Assembly (NCBI GenBank): GCA_019054805.1 | Contig: JAHQIY010000004.1 | Coordinates: 1,426,001 to 1,490,000 of the forward strand | Length of the DNA: 64,000 nucleotides | Direction of reading: 5' to 3' | Source: Brachionus manjavacas | Lineage: Eukaryota > Rotifera > Eurotatoria > Ploima > Brachionidae | Part shown: positions 1 through 11,172 of the stretch, piece after piece | Numbering within the stretch: position 1 is the stretch's first letter | Layout of the letters: each line of letters begins with the position of its first letter | Notes under the pieces: generated by a model | What the model was told of the DNA's origin: nothing | Databases searched by the model: none | What the model saw: only the letters and a program-made list of their open reading frames with translations | Translations under genes and position numbers: made by a program

Positions 1-750
1 TCTATTATTAACGTGTCCTTTTTAGAGACTTTAAAAAAATTTATTTATTTTTTCTAACGAGTCTATATCTTAAACTCCGCGTAAACTGAAAATTTTAATT
101 CTATTACATCGATCCTTATCATCACTTTTGCTCGGGTAGGAAATGGTTTACTATTTATTTCAAGTTTAAAAATGTTATTTCTTTAGAACCTTCAAAAGAT
201 TTCATCACATCACAAATGTTAAGATATGGTTAACTTTTGTTGTTTTCGCTATTGTAGAATATGAAATAATTTGATTTTCAATAATTTGATATTTATTCAA
301 TTCAGAGCTGGTCGAAAGTCCAAAAGAAGAAGCTTTGACTTTTTATTATTTTAAAATACTTCGCTCTTTTACTAATTATAATTAGTAATTTTTACTTATC
401 CTAGTTAGTTGTTAAACATAGCTTGAAACAATGTCCATCAATCCTATGTTAAAAAGACCCTAAGTCATCGACCATGTTTTAAAATCAATTAGCATTAAAT
501 GCAGCTTTTGAGTAAAAAAAAATTTTAAACTAATAAGAGTAAATCTCAAATCCAGCCTTTTTTCTTTTAGAATATGTAATAATTAATTACATAGCAAGAG
601 TTAATTACATAGTTTCCATGTTATAAGAATTAAAATTTAATTAGCTAAAAAATATCCTGAATATTGAATATTTTCCAAAAATAAAGCCCAAATTTAACTT
701 TTACTCTAAAAAATTGTCTCTACTCTCAAAAAAAAATAATAATTAAAAAA
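1..750. other. AT-rich stretch, no gene seen
   Basis: No reading frame or domain is recognisable here. Around 300-350 a 'GAGCTGGTCGAAAGTC' segment resembles one at about 30310-30390 and may be one end of a decayed short repeat. The rest is low-complexity A/T sequence. Confidence 0.4.
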
Positions 751-1165
751 ACCCAGACTTGTTTTTAAGTCAAAGTTGTGACTTAAAATTTTTTTTTTAG
801 AAAAAGGCTAAGTAAAGCCAGTCATCTTGACTGTCAAAATTTTGGACCGTTTAAAAAATCGGTAAAAAAAAAGCGGGCAGTCAAAGATACGGTCAGCATT
901 GTGGCGGGCGGTCATTTAGCCGTTCAGCTTGGCGGCCAGAGTTTTGGACTGCCGCGCTGAAAAAAAGAGGTTAAAATATCAAAAAAAATATTAAAAAGTT
1001 AATATAATTAAATATGTTTATTAATTAAAAAAAAAACCCATATTTTAATTAGAAAAAAATAAAAAAATACCAACGGTCATTGACTTGACTTAAAAAAAAA
1101 AAAAAATTAAGTCAAGTCATTGACTTGACTTGACTTAAGACTTGTGACTTAAAAACAACTCTGAA
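750..1165. repeat. Foldback (MITE-like) element with AAGTCAAGTC ends
   Basis: The left end (about 752-795) and the reverse complement of the right end (about 1085-1165) match: both carry a GTTTTTAAGTCA block followed by repeated AAGTC/GACTT units. The interior (about 835-960) contains a GC-richer block of CGGTC/GGCGG motifs that resembles the ends of the element at 54494-55051, so this may be one foldback element inserted in another. Similar AAGTC-rich sequence occurs at about 46340-46590 and 51120-51180. No coding capacity is visible. The call rests on symmetry and recurrence; exact ends and target duplications are not resolved. Confidence 0.5.
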
Positions 1166-4100
1166 AAAACCCCGAGAGCATTTTTGTAAGAAATTAAAGG
1201 GAAAATTAAAAAGTTTATAAAAAAAATTTAATCTTTTCGATACGTTAATTTTATTTGAGTTTTAGTTAAATGAATGATCAATTGATGAAATGTTAACTTT
1301 TATTCGGTCTGATAATTTTTCCATTTTCATCCGTGGAAGCTTCCTCTCTTTCTTGGTATTGTTTCACTCTAATGTTCTGTATTTACCATTTTTGAATTTT
1401 AGTTAAGATTTTAGAATTTAGATCTATATCTTTTAAAACATAGCGTCCTGTTAATTAAGTACCTGAAGTTTGAGCCAATTGAATATTTACAGGAGTTAAA
1501 ATATGATTTATAATAGAGTTCCTACTTAAAGTTGAAAAAGGTCCACTCTGTAATCGATCTAACTGCAATTGAGTATGATTATGCTCAAATGGATTGCTAT
1601 GTATTTGACCAAAATGAATAAGGAAATATTTTTTTGAAAGTAAAGACAATTTTTTTGTTTGAGTAAAAGGCAAGAAAAATATTAAATTTAAAAAAAAAAT
1701 TTAAAATTTTTTTTTAATAAGAAAACTAATTTTTAAAACAGCCCTGATACTACTAAATAAGTCTATTTAAGAATATTCTACAATTGATTAATTTTTTTAA
1801 ATGAAATTTGAACTCAGATAACATAAATTTGTGAACAAATCATCAAAAAAATTTAGAATCCTATGGAAAAAATTAATATACAGTTATTTGTCCAAAAATA
1901 CAATTTTGAATTTGTCCATAATTTTATATTTCTACATTTTTATATTTTTAGCGTCCGCCGTCAAAAGAGAGCCACTGAACTGGTTCTTTAACTGAAAATT
2001 GAGTTTGGATGAATATATGAATTTTTAAATAATCAGTAAATTCACTTGGCTACATTTTTGAAATTTTAAATTTTTACAAACTAAATTAAATTATTCTTTT
2101 CTGATTGTCAAACTTTTTTTTTTTAAAACACTCAAAAAAGACATTCAAAAATTTAATTTTTTACTGAAAAATTGGATATTAGTGCAAACCAAAAAATTCA
2201 CTTTAAGCGTTTTAAAAAAATTTCTTGATAGCTTATAAATATTTGAAATTGTTTAGCTTTAAACAGACTTCAGATGTTGTACAAATAAATGTATGATAGA
2301 ATTAATATTAATTGTCAGTTATTAGAATGCTAAATAAATCTAATTTGAATTTTAATTAAATGCAATAAATGCAATATAATTCTGTAAATTTTTCACTAAA
2401 ATAAATATAAAATTATTCTTCTAAATATATTTATTTGAAAATCAAAGCGAAAAATTGTTCTTTTAATTAAATACTCATGAGCAAATATTTGAAAAAAAAT
2501 TCAATAAGAACAAAAAAGAATAATTTTTATTCTAATAATAAATTCTTCGAAAAAAATAATTTTTTAATGTGGATTTTTTGTTTTTATCATAAAGTATTAT
2601 TTGTAAAGTTTGAATTTTTTTTTTTCACAAAAGATTTTAAAAGGAATATTAGCTCATTGGTATTGAAAAGTCTGATTTATGATGCCTTGGACTTTACTTT
2701 CAGCCATGTGATAGTTTATATTTGTTTAATAGTTTAATAGATATGTAAATAATTGAAATTGAAAATGGTCAATTTTTTCATGCAGTATCAAAAAAGTTTA
2801 TTTTCAAAAATGAATTTAAGCTTTAAAAAACATATAAATTAATAAAATAAAAAAATTTAAAATCTGTTTTCTTGACCTGTCTACTTTGATTAATCAGTGG
2901 AATTAATGAAATACTCAGAGACAAAAATTTTTATGGTTAATTTGAAAAAAATTGATTAATTCTTATTTTTGATTAAAAATTTGAATGAAATTTAAAATAG
3001 TGTTTTTCATTTTTTTGTACTAAAAATTCACATTGCCATTTGATATATAAATTAAAAAACTGAAAATTCAAAAATTTTTAAAAAAAAATTTAAGAACTTA
3101 GAATACTTAGATATTTAGAAAAAAAATTTGTAAATTTACAATTATATTTACATACTTACCACAAAATTTTTAATTTTAGATTGAATGTTCATAGAATGAG
3201 AATTCGAATCTAGAAAAAAATGGAACATCAGCCAAAAATTAAAAGGAGGATTTTTTACTGGTCTTATTAAAGATTTTTTTGAACTTTTTCAAACCAAAGA
3301 AGTCATCTGACTAATATTTTACTTTGGACAAGCAATTAAAATAAAATATTATATATATATTCTAGACAATTTAGTAAAAAATTTTATTATTTGCTTCTTT
3401 TTTATAATAGGCGATAATCTAAGGTAAAAAAATTCTGATAAAAGCTCTGAGACTTTTTTAAAAAGTAAAAAAAAAGGTCATTAGAATCGATGTTAAATTG
3501 GTATAAATTATCAATAGAATAGAAATTAAAAAAATGCCATTTTTTTTGGGAAACATTTAATTGGAAAAAAATAAATCTATGCAATAAAAGTTAGAAATGA
3601 AAAAATTTAGTTAAAATGCAAAATAATTTATTTAATAAATCACATTTGAAAGAAAAACTTCTAATTAAAGAAATTAAGGAAACTAAAATTTGTTTAAAAC
3701 GAACGGAAGTTAATAAATGAAAAATACTTTAAAATTAATAAGAACATCATTGAAATTAAACGAGGCACTTTATTTTCGAAATCTTTCTGCTCAATCATAA
3801 TTTTAAATTAGTTTTTAAGCACTTCAGAGAATTAATGTCACTAAAGAATTTATCTGAGTGCTTTTACAATACTTTTTAATCATGCCGATATTAAAAATTT
3901 ATTAATCAAACTTGTATTTTTTAAATTTTGATTTAAGCACTTATATCAATTTCATGTTCATTATCGAACATTTCAAATGTAATTACTAATCATTAGTTAT
4001 TATTTTTAGATTAAAAAAAAATCGAGAATGATTATATAAATTGCGTTTTGGAACTCTCTAGAGAATTATGCCATAAATTTTATCCTCCCACAATATTCAT

Positions 4101-4920
4101 ATACAAAAAAATTATTTACAGTTTATTTGCTAACAGTAAAATCTACTTGCATTTTATTAACTCTAAAATTGAATGTTATTTATTTGAAATTTAATAATTT
4201 TTAAAAATAATTTTTTTTTTATTTGCTTGATAATTTAAAGTGACTTATCAATTGAGAAAAAACATAACTTCAGCTTTTGATCAATCGTTTTATTTGATTT
4301 TTAAATTAAGAATAAGTTTTTATTTTGACTTATTATCATATTAAAATGTACTTAAATATTAGAATTAATAAATCAATTGAAACTTGAAGAATAATTAAAT
4401 AAAAAAAGTCAACAAAAGACTTTAAGATAAGTTTTCGACTTTCGACTTACTATGATTAATCAATCTCTATTATTATTTAAATCATCTTTATAGATTTTTG
4501 ATACCTTAAATTATTTAAATAATCTACTAATTAATTAAAAATGATAGCAGAAATTTTTGATTTTAACTCCAAATTTTATTATATTTTTTAAAATTAGAAA
4601 AAAGTCTGTAAAGAACAAAAAAGTTGAAAATTAGATCACTTTAATAATCTACGTCATCAAATATATTATTTCAAGTCCAATTCCTCTTCTATTTTAAGTC
4701 TCGAGCTTCAGTAATATTATTATATGGCACCCTGAAATTCATGGTAAATTCAATAGGTTTATCTTGAGATATTAAAATTTATTTTTGCATTATTTTAAAT
4801 AATTTGAATTTAACATGCTTTACATATTATTTATTAAAAAAAAAATAATTAAAAGAATGATTTCTTAATAGATTGATAAAATAGATTTTTAAATTTTGTA
4901 TTGATTTAAAAATGAATTGA
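1166..4920. other. AT-rich intergenic DNA
   Basis: Low-complexity A/T-rich sequence with many homopolymer runs. The open frames at 2477-2737 (+) and 3402-3584 (-) have Lys/Asn/Phe-rich composition typical of chance ORFs in such DNA. The only frame with gene-like composition is at 1455-1673 and is listed separately. Confidence 0.4.
1455..1673 (-). CDS. Possible terminal exon of an unrecognised gene
   Basis: A 72-residue minus-strand frame ending in a stop at 1455-1457. Its last ~50 residues (His, Gln, Leu, Ser and Asn mixed, with few homopolymers) look more like coding sequence than the surrounding A/T runs. The N-terminal part is Lys/Phe-rich and may be intronic. No domain, signal peptide or membrane segment is recognised. 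It could be the last exon of a gene whose upstream exons cannot be traced, or chance. Confidence 0.2.
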   Translation of the reverse strand: MPFTQTKKLSLLSKKYFLIHFGQIHSNPFEHNHTQLQLDRLQSGPFSTLSRNSIINHILTPVNIQLAQTSGT

Positions 4921-4926
4921 CTCATT

Positions 4927-4999
4927 TCTTTTAGTAGTAGTAGTAGTAATAAATGGTTGGGTAGCTTCTGCCTATTGTTACACTTTACAGCCCTGAAAC
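4927..4999 (-). mobile_element. 3' end of a CR1-like LINE (family with TAG/CTA repeat tail)
   Basis: On the minus strand this reads GGGCTGTAAAGTGTAA, then a GGCAGAAGCT segment, then a short trinucleotide repeat. The same order occurs at the 3' end of the LINE at 24140-25123, where the body is still recognisable, so this is the 3' tail of the same family inserted in the opposite orientation. The adjacent ~100 bp upstream on the minus strand may be a little more of the 3' region. Confidence 0.6.
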
Positions 5000-5099
5000 T
5001 AACAGAGTACTTGGCCATTCGATCTGTGACTGGTTGGAAGTTTCAAGCGGCGGTTTCCACAAGGCTCAGTACTCGGTTTACTCCTTTCTGTAGTATCCA

Positions 5100-6005
5100 T
5101 TAGTGATGTTGGTTATGGAGTGCTTGGTTAACCTTTTTTCTAAATTTTGATTAACCAATGTCCGGTTAGCCAAAAATTTAGTTATAATTTGTATTTGTAA
5201 ATTTTAGTTTCGGTTTTAGTTATTCAAATAAATTCTTATTTAATAAAAAATTAAACATTTAAATGATTTATTGAAAAGGATTCTTCAAGAATAAATTTAA
5301 AAAAAAACTATAATAAATTGTTTAATTATTAACAAAAAAAAATTTAATAAAATTAAAAAAATAAAAAAAAATTATAAGCAAAATTTGATAAATTAAAGAA
5401 AATAAAAGGATTCCTTATACTTTAACAAAAATAAAATTAAAATTTAGCCATTTTTTGTAATCAATTTTTTTTCAGAATTTTGAAGAATGTTTGAAAGCAT
5501 TGTTCAACTTTAGTAGCTTTGTTGTTTTACTCAAAAAAATTGTTTAATTGTTTTTGACTAGGAGGAAAAGTCCGACAGAATTATGTAGAAGACTAAACAA
5601 GTCAATTCGCTATTACTAAAAATAACTCAGTACAGACTTTTTAAGCTAACGTGCAGGGTTGGAAAATTAATTTACGATAAAAAAACTAGATAGGATTGTT
5701 AATAAACAAAGGGACTGTAAAAAAGTTTAAGGAGCTTCGTCACAAAATCTATTCAATTTTTGAAAGAGTGCTTTATTTGTTTATATTGTTTAACGAGCCT
5801 TCCCATGACTCAAATTTCAAATCCTTTTAATTTTAGTTACAATAAAAAACACCTTATAGACCAAAATCGTCTAAAAAAAAAATTACTAGATGTGTTCGAC
5901 TGGATTTAATATGAATAACTAAAAATTAAATCAATAGCCGTATTTTTGGTTAACAAAATTATGGCTAACCGGATTTTTGGAAACCCAATATTTGGACGAG
6001 AGGCA
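5100..6005. repeat. Possible decayed DNA element with CGGTTAGCC-containing ends
   Basis: A block near 5110-5180 with GGTTAACC, CCGGTTAGCC and AAAAATTTAG has an approximate inverted counterpart at about 5935-5995 (GGTTAAC, GGCTAACCGG). The ~750 bp between is A/T-rich without a recognisable ORF. This suggests a non-autonomous terminal-inverted-repeat transposon. The match is short and imperfect, and no target duplication could be fixed. Confidence 0.3.
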
Positions 6006-6165
6006 ACAGTTACAAGTTGAGAAGAGAAAATGTTAAAAAATGCTCACAACGATTCAACTTTTTCACCAACAGATTTGTTAATGCTTGGAATAAGCTAACG
6101 AACCAAGTCATTAAATCAAAAACAATTAACAATTTTAAAAAGGCATGTATTTTACGTGATACTAA
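5985..6165 (+). mobile_element. CR1-like LINE fragment, extreme C-terminus of ORF2
   Basis: The plus strand encodes a short segment with the pattern LRRENVKKCSQRFNFFTNR followed by NAWNKL and a FKKA stretch. This is the usual end of CR1-type LINE ORF2 proteins, where a conserved R-F-F-..-R-V-..-W-N-x-L region follows the RT thumb. Similar ends occur in the LINEs at 24140 and 33918. Only about 55 codons remain. Confidence 0.55.
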
Positions 6166-6336
6166 ATTTATTTTTCTGCTACTAAAAAAAAAATGATACT
6201 AATTTTATTTTAATTTCTTTATTTTTATGCTATTAGAAAAAATTAATTGATACAAATTATAAGAAAATGATATTAATTTTTATTGATGATAATAAAAAAT
6301 ACAAAATAAGAAAAATAAGAAAAAAAAAGAAAAAAT

Positions 6337-6955
6337 TTAATTGTTTTTAGATCTTATGCTCGCAGGTTTACTTTGATCACTGATTAGGTTTTTGCGAGAT
6401 CTACCTCTCGGACGTTTGGCTGGGCAATTCTCTACTAAATTCAACACACTTGGCTCTGATTCGAATACACCATGAACGATATTTAGCTGCTCATTTGTTT
6501 GTTCATTTGACGTCGTTCGCGTTACAACTTGCTCTTGTAAATTTTGACCATTCTCACTTGCAGGTTCTTGTTCATCTTCGAATTCAATAATGAACGAAAG
6601 TTCGTCTTCGGCCACTTCATTTTCTAAATAACTTTGAGTTTCGATCAGCTGGCGGTTAAGAGCATCATTTTACTTCGCAGGCCTTCCTTTCTTTCTGTTT
6701 TCACCCAGTGGCACATCTTTTGCGCTCTCGTGCCATGGCATACCTCTATCGCGACAAGAAATGACTACTATATATTTGCACATATAGTTTTTTTCCAAAA
6801 GTACTCTTTCTCCATTTAGCATCATTCAATTTGATTATCCAAATTTTATTAACTTCTTTGAGCCATGATTGATAATTGGAGATCTCAGACAAAATAACAT
6901 GTTTTTGTAGCTTCTTAATTAGTTCAATCCACATGTTTGAGTATATTAACACATT
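6337..6955 (-). mobile_element. MULE-type transposase remnant: SWIM zinc-finger region and basic tail
   Basis: Read on the minus strand from about 6952, the frames give an IWIIKLND..W segment, then a degraded SWIM-like NYMCKYIVVISCR stretch (canonical C-x-C...C-x-H now partly lost). A KDVPLGENRKKGRPAK segment follows, then a stop (TAA just after it, about 6667), then an open frame of 92 codons (6615-6337) rich in Glu/Asp with an AT-hook-like KRPRGRSRKN. SWIM finger followed by a GRP-containing basic segment is a familiar C-terminal layout of invertebrate Mutator-like transposases. At least one frame change and one stop interrupt it, so it is a dead fragment. The assignment is by motif memory, not alignment. 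Confidence 0.55.
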
Positions 6956-7094
6956 TATATAGTTGTCAAATAATATTTAATTGATTAATTATTTTATACC
7001 AATTAAAAAAAATATTAGTATCACATAAACAAAATAAGTATCATTTTATTCTGAACATTTTGAAATTCTTGATCTTTTTCTGATACCATCCTGA

Positions 7095-8240
7095 TTAGCA
7101 GAAAAAATATTGGACTTCAAAGTCTTGAAGGATCATGGTATGTTAAGTGACCATTTTCCAATCCAGGCATACATATCAATTGAGCATTATATAACAGTTA
7201 AGTCACGAAGTTCTAATTTTGATTTCAAAAAAGCAAATTGGGGATTTTTCCAAGAAAACCAAAACATTAATTCTCTTACAAATATTGATAAACTTAATGA
7301 ACTAATTTCATTGAAAATCATGAATGCGGCTCAAAACAGTATTCATTTTAAATCTCAGAAATTTTTTAAATCGACTCTACCGAAGAACATTGCATTACTT
7401 ATTTAGAAACGTAGGAAAGTTCGAAAACTTTTTCAGAAAACAAGATGTCCTTCTCTGAAAATGACATTTAATAAGCTAACATCTGATTTACGTTCAAACT
7501 TAAAGGATTTTTGGAATCAAGTTCTTAGGAATTACATTAGACTCAAAACTTAGATTTAGTTTAATGGTGGATGAGATAAAAGAGCGCTGTAACTCAAGAC
7601 TAAATATTATTAAATATCTATCGAATAAAAAATGGGGCCTTAAACCCAAAACATTAGGGAATCTATACAAATCCTTAATAGGATCAATTCTCGATTATTC
7701 TTTTCCTTGTTTAAATTCACTCACAGAAACCAACATTAAAAAAATTCAAGTGATTCAAAATTCAGCAGTTAGATCCATCTTGAAACTAAATACTCCTTCC
7801 AACATAATGCATCATGAGGCATGTAATAAACTTAAACTACTAACAGTCTCAAATCGACTTTTTGAGTTGAGTGAGAGATATGTCAGGGCAGGACTGAGTC
7901 ATTCCTCGACTTTTTGAGAGGAGTGAGAGATATGTTAGGGCAGGACATGAGTGGTTGTCAGACTTGTGAAAGAATACAAAGAAGGTTTCGAATCAAGATA
8001 TATTGAATACCCAACTCCATTGTGTAATTGCTATTTCTTTCTTCTTTTTTTCCTGAAACTTGAACTATTTTAACATGTGCCATATGTAACAATCTTTTCC
8101 AATTTATGTCTTTTCAACTTTCATTTTTTTAGCTTATTTACTCTATTTTGATTCTTTTTTTAACTAATTTTATTTTTATTTTATTTTTTTATTTTATTTT
8201 TAATTTATTCTGAAGGAGCTTTAGCTCGGTACAGAAAACA
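7095..8240 (+). mobile_element. Jockey-like LINE remnant with internal deletion
   Basis: The first open segment (7110-7406) contains LSDHFPI, the C-terminal motif of the LINE apurinic endonuclease. It is followed by the linker that normally precedes the reverse transcriptase. The next segment (about 7530-7917) jumps to the post-RT region, with KTLGNLYKSLIGSILDYS and NIKKIQVIQNSAVRS, so the catalytic RT core is missing. The 3' end (about 8205-8250) has the stem-loop tail GAGC-TTTA-GCTC followed by AAATAAATAAA repeats. Related fragments lie at 17585-17690 and 31445-31920. Confidence 0.75.
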
Positions 8241-8254
8241 AATAAATAAAAATA

Positions 8255-8475
8255 AGTAATAAAGCCCTCAAAAAGCTGCCAACAAATCCCACGCAATTTA
8301 AGGTGTCCATAAAAGGGGATTCTCCCATTGTACACCAGAAACGCTAAAAATACTATACGGAGCCTTAGTACGCCCTTACTTGGATTATGCTTAGTCAGCA
8401 AAAGAACGATTTAGCCGCTCTAGAAATAGTCCAATGCAGAGCTATCAAATTAATTCTAGTTGTAGTAGTAGGAAT
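8255..8475 (+). mobile_element. LINE fragment, post-RT region
   Basis: Around 8338-8400 the plus strand reads ETLKILYGALVRPYLDYA, then a stop, then SAK. This is the conserved block after the RT domain in Jockey/CR1-type LINEs (LY..LVRP.LDYA). It ends near a short GTAGTAGTAG run, the kind of trinucleotide tail seen at 4927 and 25100. The piece is short and interrupted. Confidence 0.5.
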
Positions 8476-8480
8476 ATAAT

Positions 8481-8538
8481 GCTGTGGGAGACTTGAGTCT
8501 CCAAGTAGTGGCGCACGTAAACGCCCCACTATAACAGC
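8481..8538 (+). other. Compact potential three-way-junction structure
   Basis: Perfect complementary segments nest here. GCTGT (8481-8485) pairs with ACAGC (8534-8538). Inside, GGAGAC (8487-8492) pairs with GTCTCC (8497-8502) across a TTGA loop. TAGTGG (8506-8511) pairs with CCACTA (8526-8531), with two further C/G pairs (8512-8513 with 8522-8523). The segment is clearly more GC-rich than its surroundings and directly follows a LINE tail. It could be part of a LINE 3' UTR, a transposon end or a small structured RNA. It does not contain the conserved core of a hammerhead ribozyme. Confidence 0.45.
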
Positions 8539-8651
8539 CAATTGGCTTTTTTTAAAAAAGCTATTTTCAGATAGCTTATTTTTACAAATTTTATAAATAA
8601 ATCCTGTTATTACATATTTCCTAATATCCCATTTTTAGCACAATTTTTACC

Positions 8652-8873
8652 TTAGTAGAAACAAAAAGAGTTTAGTAAAAAATAAAGCAGTCTTTCAATT
8701 TTTTTTTTTTTAGATGTTTGTGTTTGTTTCTCGTTTAGTCTCCACGTCCAGAGTATTCCGTCCAGATCCTGTAAATTTTTCATGCGCTTATAGTGCGTGT
8801 TTAGCGAATTAATTGGACTATCGTCACTAAAGGAATAATAGGCAACATCATCCAATATTACAAACTCATTCAA
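8652..8873 (-). CDS. Unrecognised open frame, possible exon
   Basis: A 73-residue minus-strand frame whose first ~45 residues have balanced composition (Asp, Tyr, Ser, Trp present), ending in a Lys-rich tail across a poly-A/T run. A good splice donor (CTCGA|GTAAGT) lies just upstream on the same strand near 8890, and a TTTAG acceptor-like site lies inside near 8830. The region 8650-9010 could therefore belong to a spliced gene or transposon. No domain is recognised. Confidence 0.2.
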   Translation of the reverse strand: MNEFVILDDVAYYSFSDDSPINSLNTHYKRMKNLQDLDGILWTWRLNEKQTQTSKKKKIERLLYFLLNSFCFY

Positions 8874-9324
8874 ATTAACAGCATAAACTTACTCGAGCAA
8901 ACCACAGAATACCAGCAAATCCCACAAAAATGCGAAAATGTACACGGACACGCGCTTTTTCTTGAGTATACTGGTATAGCAAGACGTCTACGTAAGCCAA
9001 GTGACTTTCGGAAGTTTTTATTATTATAATTATTATTATTATTATTTTAATTATTAATTCAAAGAAAAATTGTAATATCTTAACATAAACTCTCTAAATT
9101 GAAATGATATTTCAAGGTGCCATAAATTGATATTATTGAAGCTCGAGAATTAAGTAAGGAGAAAAATTGGACTTACAACAAAGTATTTGATGACGTAAAT
9201 TATTAAAGCCATCTAATACTGAATTTTGCTCCAAAGAAAAATATCGATGCTTTAAATCAATCAAATTTTAAAAATTTTCGCATTATCACATATATTTTTT
9301 TTTGAATGGATTCTTTTTAAAAAA

Positions 9325-9630
9325 GGCCGAATGGTTTGCGTGTGAGTCATGCGAGCAGAGGATCGAGGGTTCAAAACCTGCTGATAATGAAATAATCTTA
9401 AAAATATCTCTGCAATACGGGGCGAATGTTTAAACCTCTTTCATCATAAAAATAGGGGGACCAGTTTCGGCTGGGTAATAAATGCGGTGTAGAGGATCAA
9501 CTTGATAGGAGCCTCTGTGTCAGATCGTAGCCGTTGCTCAAAAAGGTACTTGAAAAGGAGATGAGCGCCTCCCCATTATCCACTAGGATACAATAAGGTC
9601 AATTATTATTATTATTTATATTCTTTTAAA
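9325..9630 (+). mobile_element. tRNA-derived SINE with (ATT)n tail
   Basis: The head has an A-box-like GGCCGAATGGTTTGCG (about 9326) and a B-box-like GGGTTCAAAACC (about 9367) at tRNA-like spacing, most like a serine or leucine tRNA. An unrelated ~200-bp body follows, ending CTCCCCATTATCCACTAGG, then an ATT repeat. The same body end plus ATT tail recurs in reverse at 57515-57565, which shows a dispersed family. Transcription would be by RNA polymerase III, with LINE machinery supplied in trans (known for SINEs). Confidence 0.65.
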
Positions 9631-9751
9631 AACAAAAAATCGTTTATCATTTTGTTTTTTAAATTGAACAAAAAAATTAAAACTAATTCATAATTTAGAA
9701 ATAAATTAAACAATAAAATTATTTGACTAAATTAGAAAAAAATATAAATTA

Positions 9752-10588
9752 CAGTCGATCTTCCGTATAACGAACACCTATATAACCAAATCCGCTGTGA
9801 AAACCAATTCCTGTGAAGACATTAATATAGTTTGCTTTCCAGTCAACCGCACATCTGTTCTACAACCTTTAGATCAAGGTATAATTCATTCCTTTAAAGT
9901 TTAATATAAGACAGATGTTGCAAGAGAACAGTTGCATGCCATAGAGCACGGCTTTGAGATACCATCAATAGATATCTTTTCTTCGATTTACAAAATCAAA
10001 TGCGCGTGGGACGGTGTTTCTCCATCAACCATAAGAAATTGTTTTAGAAAAGCGGGCTTCAACGGCGATATTTTATTCGATTTAAGCGAACTGTGTGAGA
10101 ACGAAGAGGATCAGTATAAAGAAATTTCATCCTTTGAGAAGAAACTTGATTTCGATAAATTTGCCTATGTGACAATCAATAGAAATCGTCGATTCAATAG
10201 CAACAAACAATCCAGTAGAGCAAGACAGTGATACAGAAATTAAAGAGCAACAAGATGCAAATAAACAAGTGATTAACAGCAATCAATAGAATAAATGAAC
10301 TGAAACAATTTTTTTTAACAAAAAAAAGAGGATAATTCTAATCTAATTAATTAATGACTTAATATTGAAAATTTTATTATTGAAAGTAGCTTTACCAGAC
10401 AACCATCTATTAACAATTTTTTTCAAAAAAATTAACTTTTTGTTTTTTTCGCATTTTTATTTTAGTTCTTTTAATCAATAAAATTTGATTAAAAATTTTT
10501 TTTGTACTTATCGTTTTATATGGGAATTTTTATATAACGAATACTGAATTTTCTGCCCAAGTAGTTCGTTATGCCGAGGATTGACAGT
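9752..10588 (+). mobile_element. pogo/Tigger-like DNA transposon, internally deleted
   Basis: The left end CAGTCGATCTTCCGTATAAC and the reverse complement of the right end (CTGTCAATCCTCGGCATAAC) form a terminal inverted repeat of the pogo type, beside TA on the left. The interior (about 9840-10230) encodes the C-terminal part of a DDE-1 transposase: SVLQPLDQGIIHSFK, a stop, then an AREQL stretch and SPSTIRNCFRKAGF. The catalytic aspartates are upstream of what remains. At about 840 bp it is too short to be autonomous. Confidence 0.75.
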
Positions 10589-10589
10589 T

Positions 10590-11172
10590 ACTGAATAGGA
10601 TTCTTTTTTTTTAATTTGTACTTTACACTTTTTTGTTTGGCTTTTTTTTTATCTATCATTGCCTAAGTGGTGTTTACTGAAATAAATAATAATTATGATA
10701 AGTTGTAATTTACATTAATTCTTTTTGTCATCAATCATTTAATTGTAATTTAGTTTATTTTATTATTGAGATTTTTATAAGATCAGTAAATCAATGAGAG
10801 AAAAAGATTTAATAAGGTTTAGTCTTCAATAATTAATCAATAATATAACTAATTTTATTTTACTTTTAATTTTTGAGTTTAAAAGCTGCTATATCAAATA
10901 ATTGACAAATAAAATTTTTTAATAGTTTTATAAATTATGTAATTAATAAGCAATCAATCTAATTTTAATTAAAAATCTGCATTAAGCCTATTTACCTAAA
11001 ATATATTCCCGTAATTAGCATTTGTATGAGTTTTTAATAAATACATTAAAAAAAAAATGACCAAAAAAATTACTTTATTAATTTACAATAAAAACAAATC
11101 TATTAATAATTTGAATGAAAAATTTGAAAAAAATTTAGACATTAACTCTTAAATATTTTTTATTAATTTTAA
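10590..11172. other. AT-rich spacer downstream of the P2X gene
   Basis: No gene or repeat is recognised. It contains the 3' flank (on the minus strand) of the P2X gene; AATAAA-type signals are too frequent in this A/T-rich DNA to single one out. Confidence 0.4.

Noticed and set aside
2477-2737. 86-codon plus-strand ORF
   Set aside because: Lys/Asn/Phe-rich low-complexity composition, no motif or splice signals; expected by chance in this A/T content.
5521-5700. Possible host exon near GTTTTACTC...GGAGGAAAAGTCC
   Set aside because: No open frame of useful length or splice-site pair consistent with a protein.
8481-8538. Self-cleaving ribozyme (hammerhead) interpretation
   Set aside because: Three-way pairing is present, but the CTGATGA and GAAA core segments are absent.
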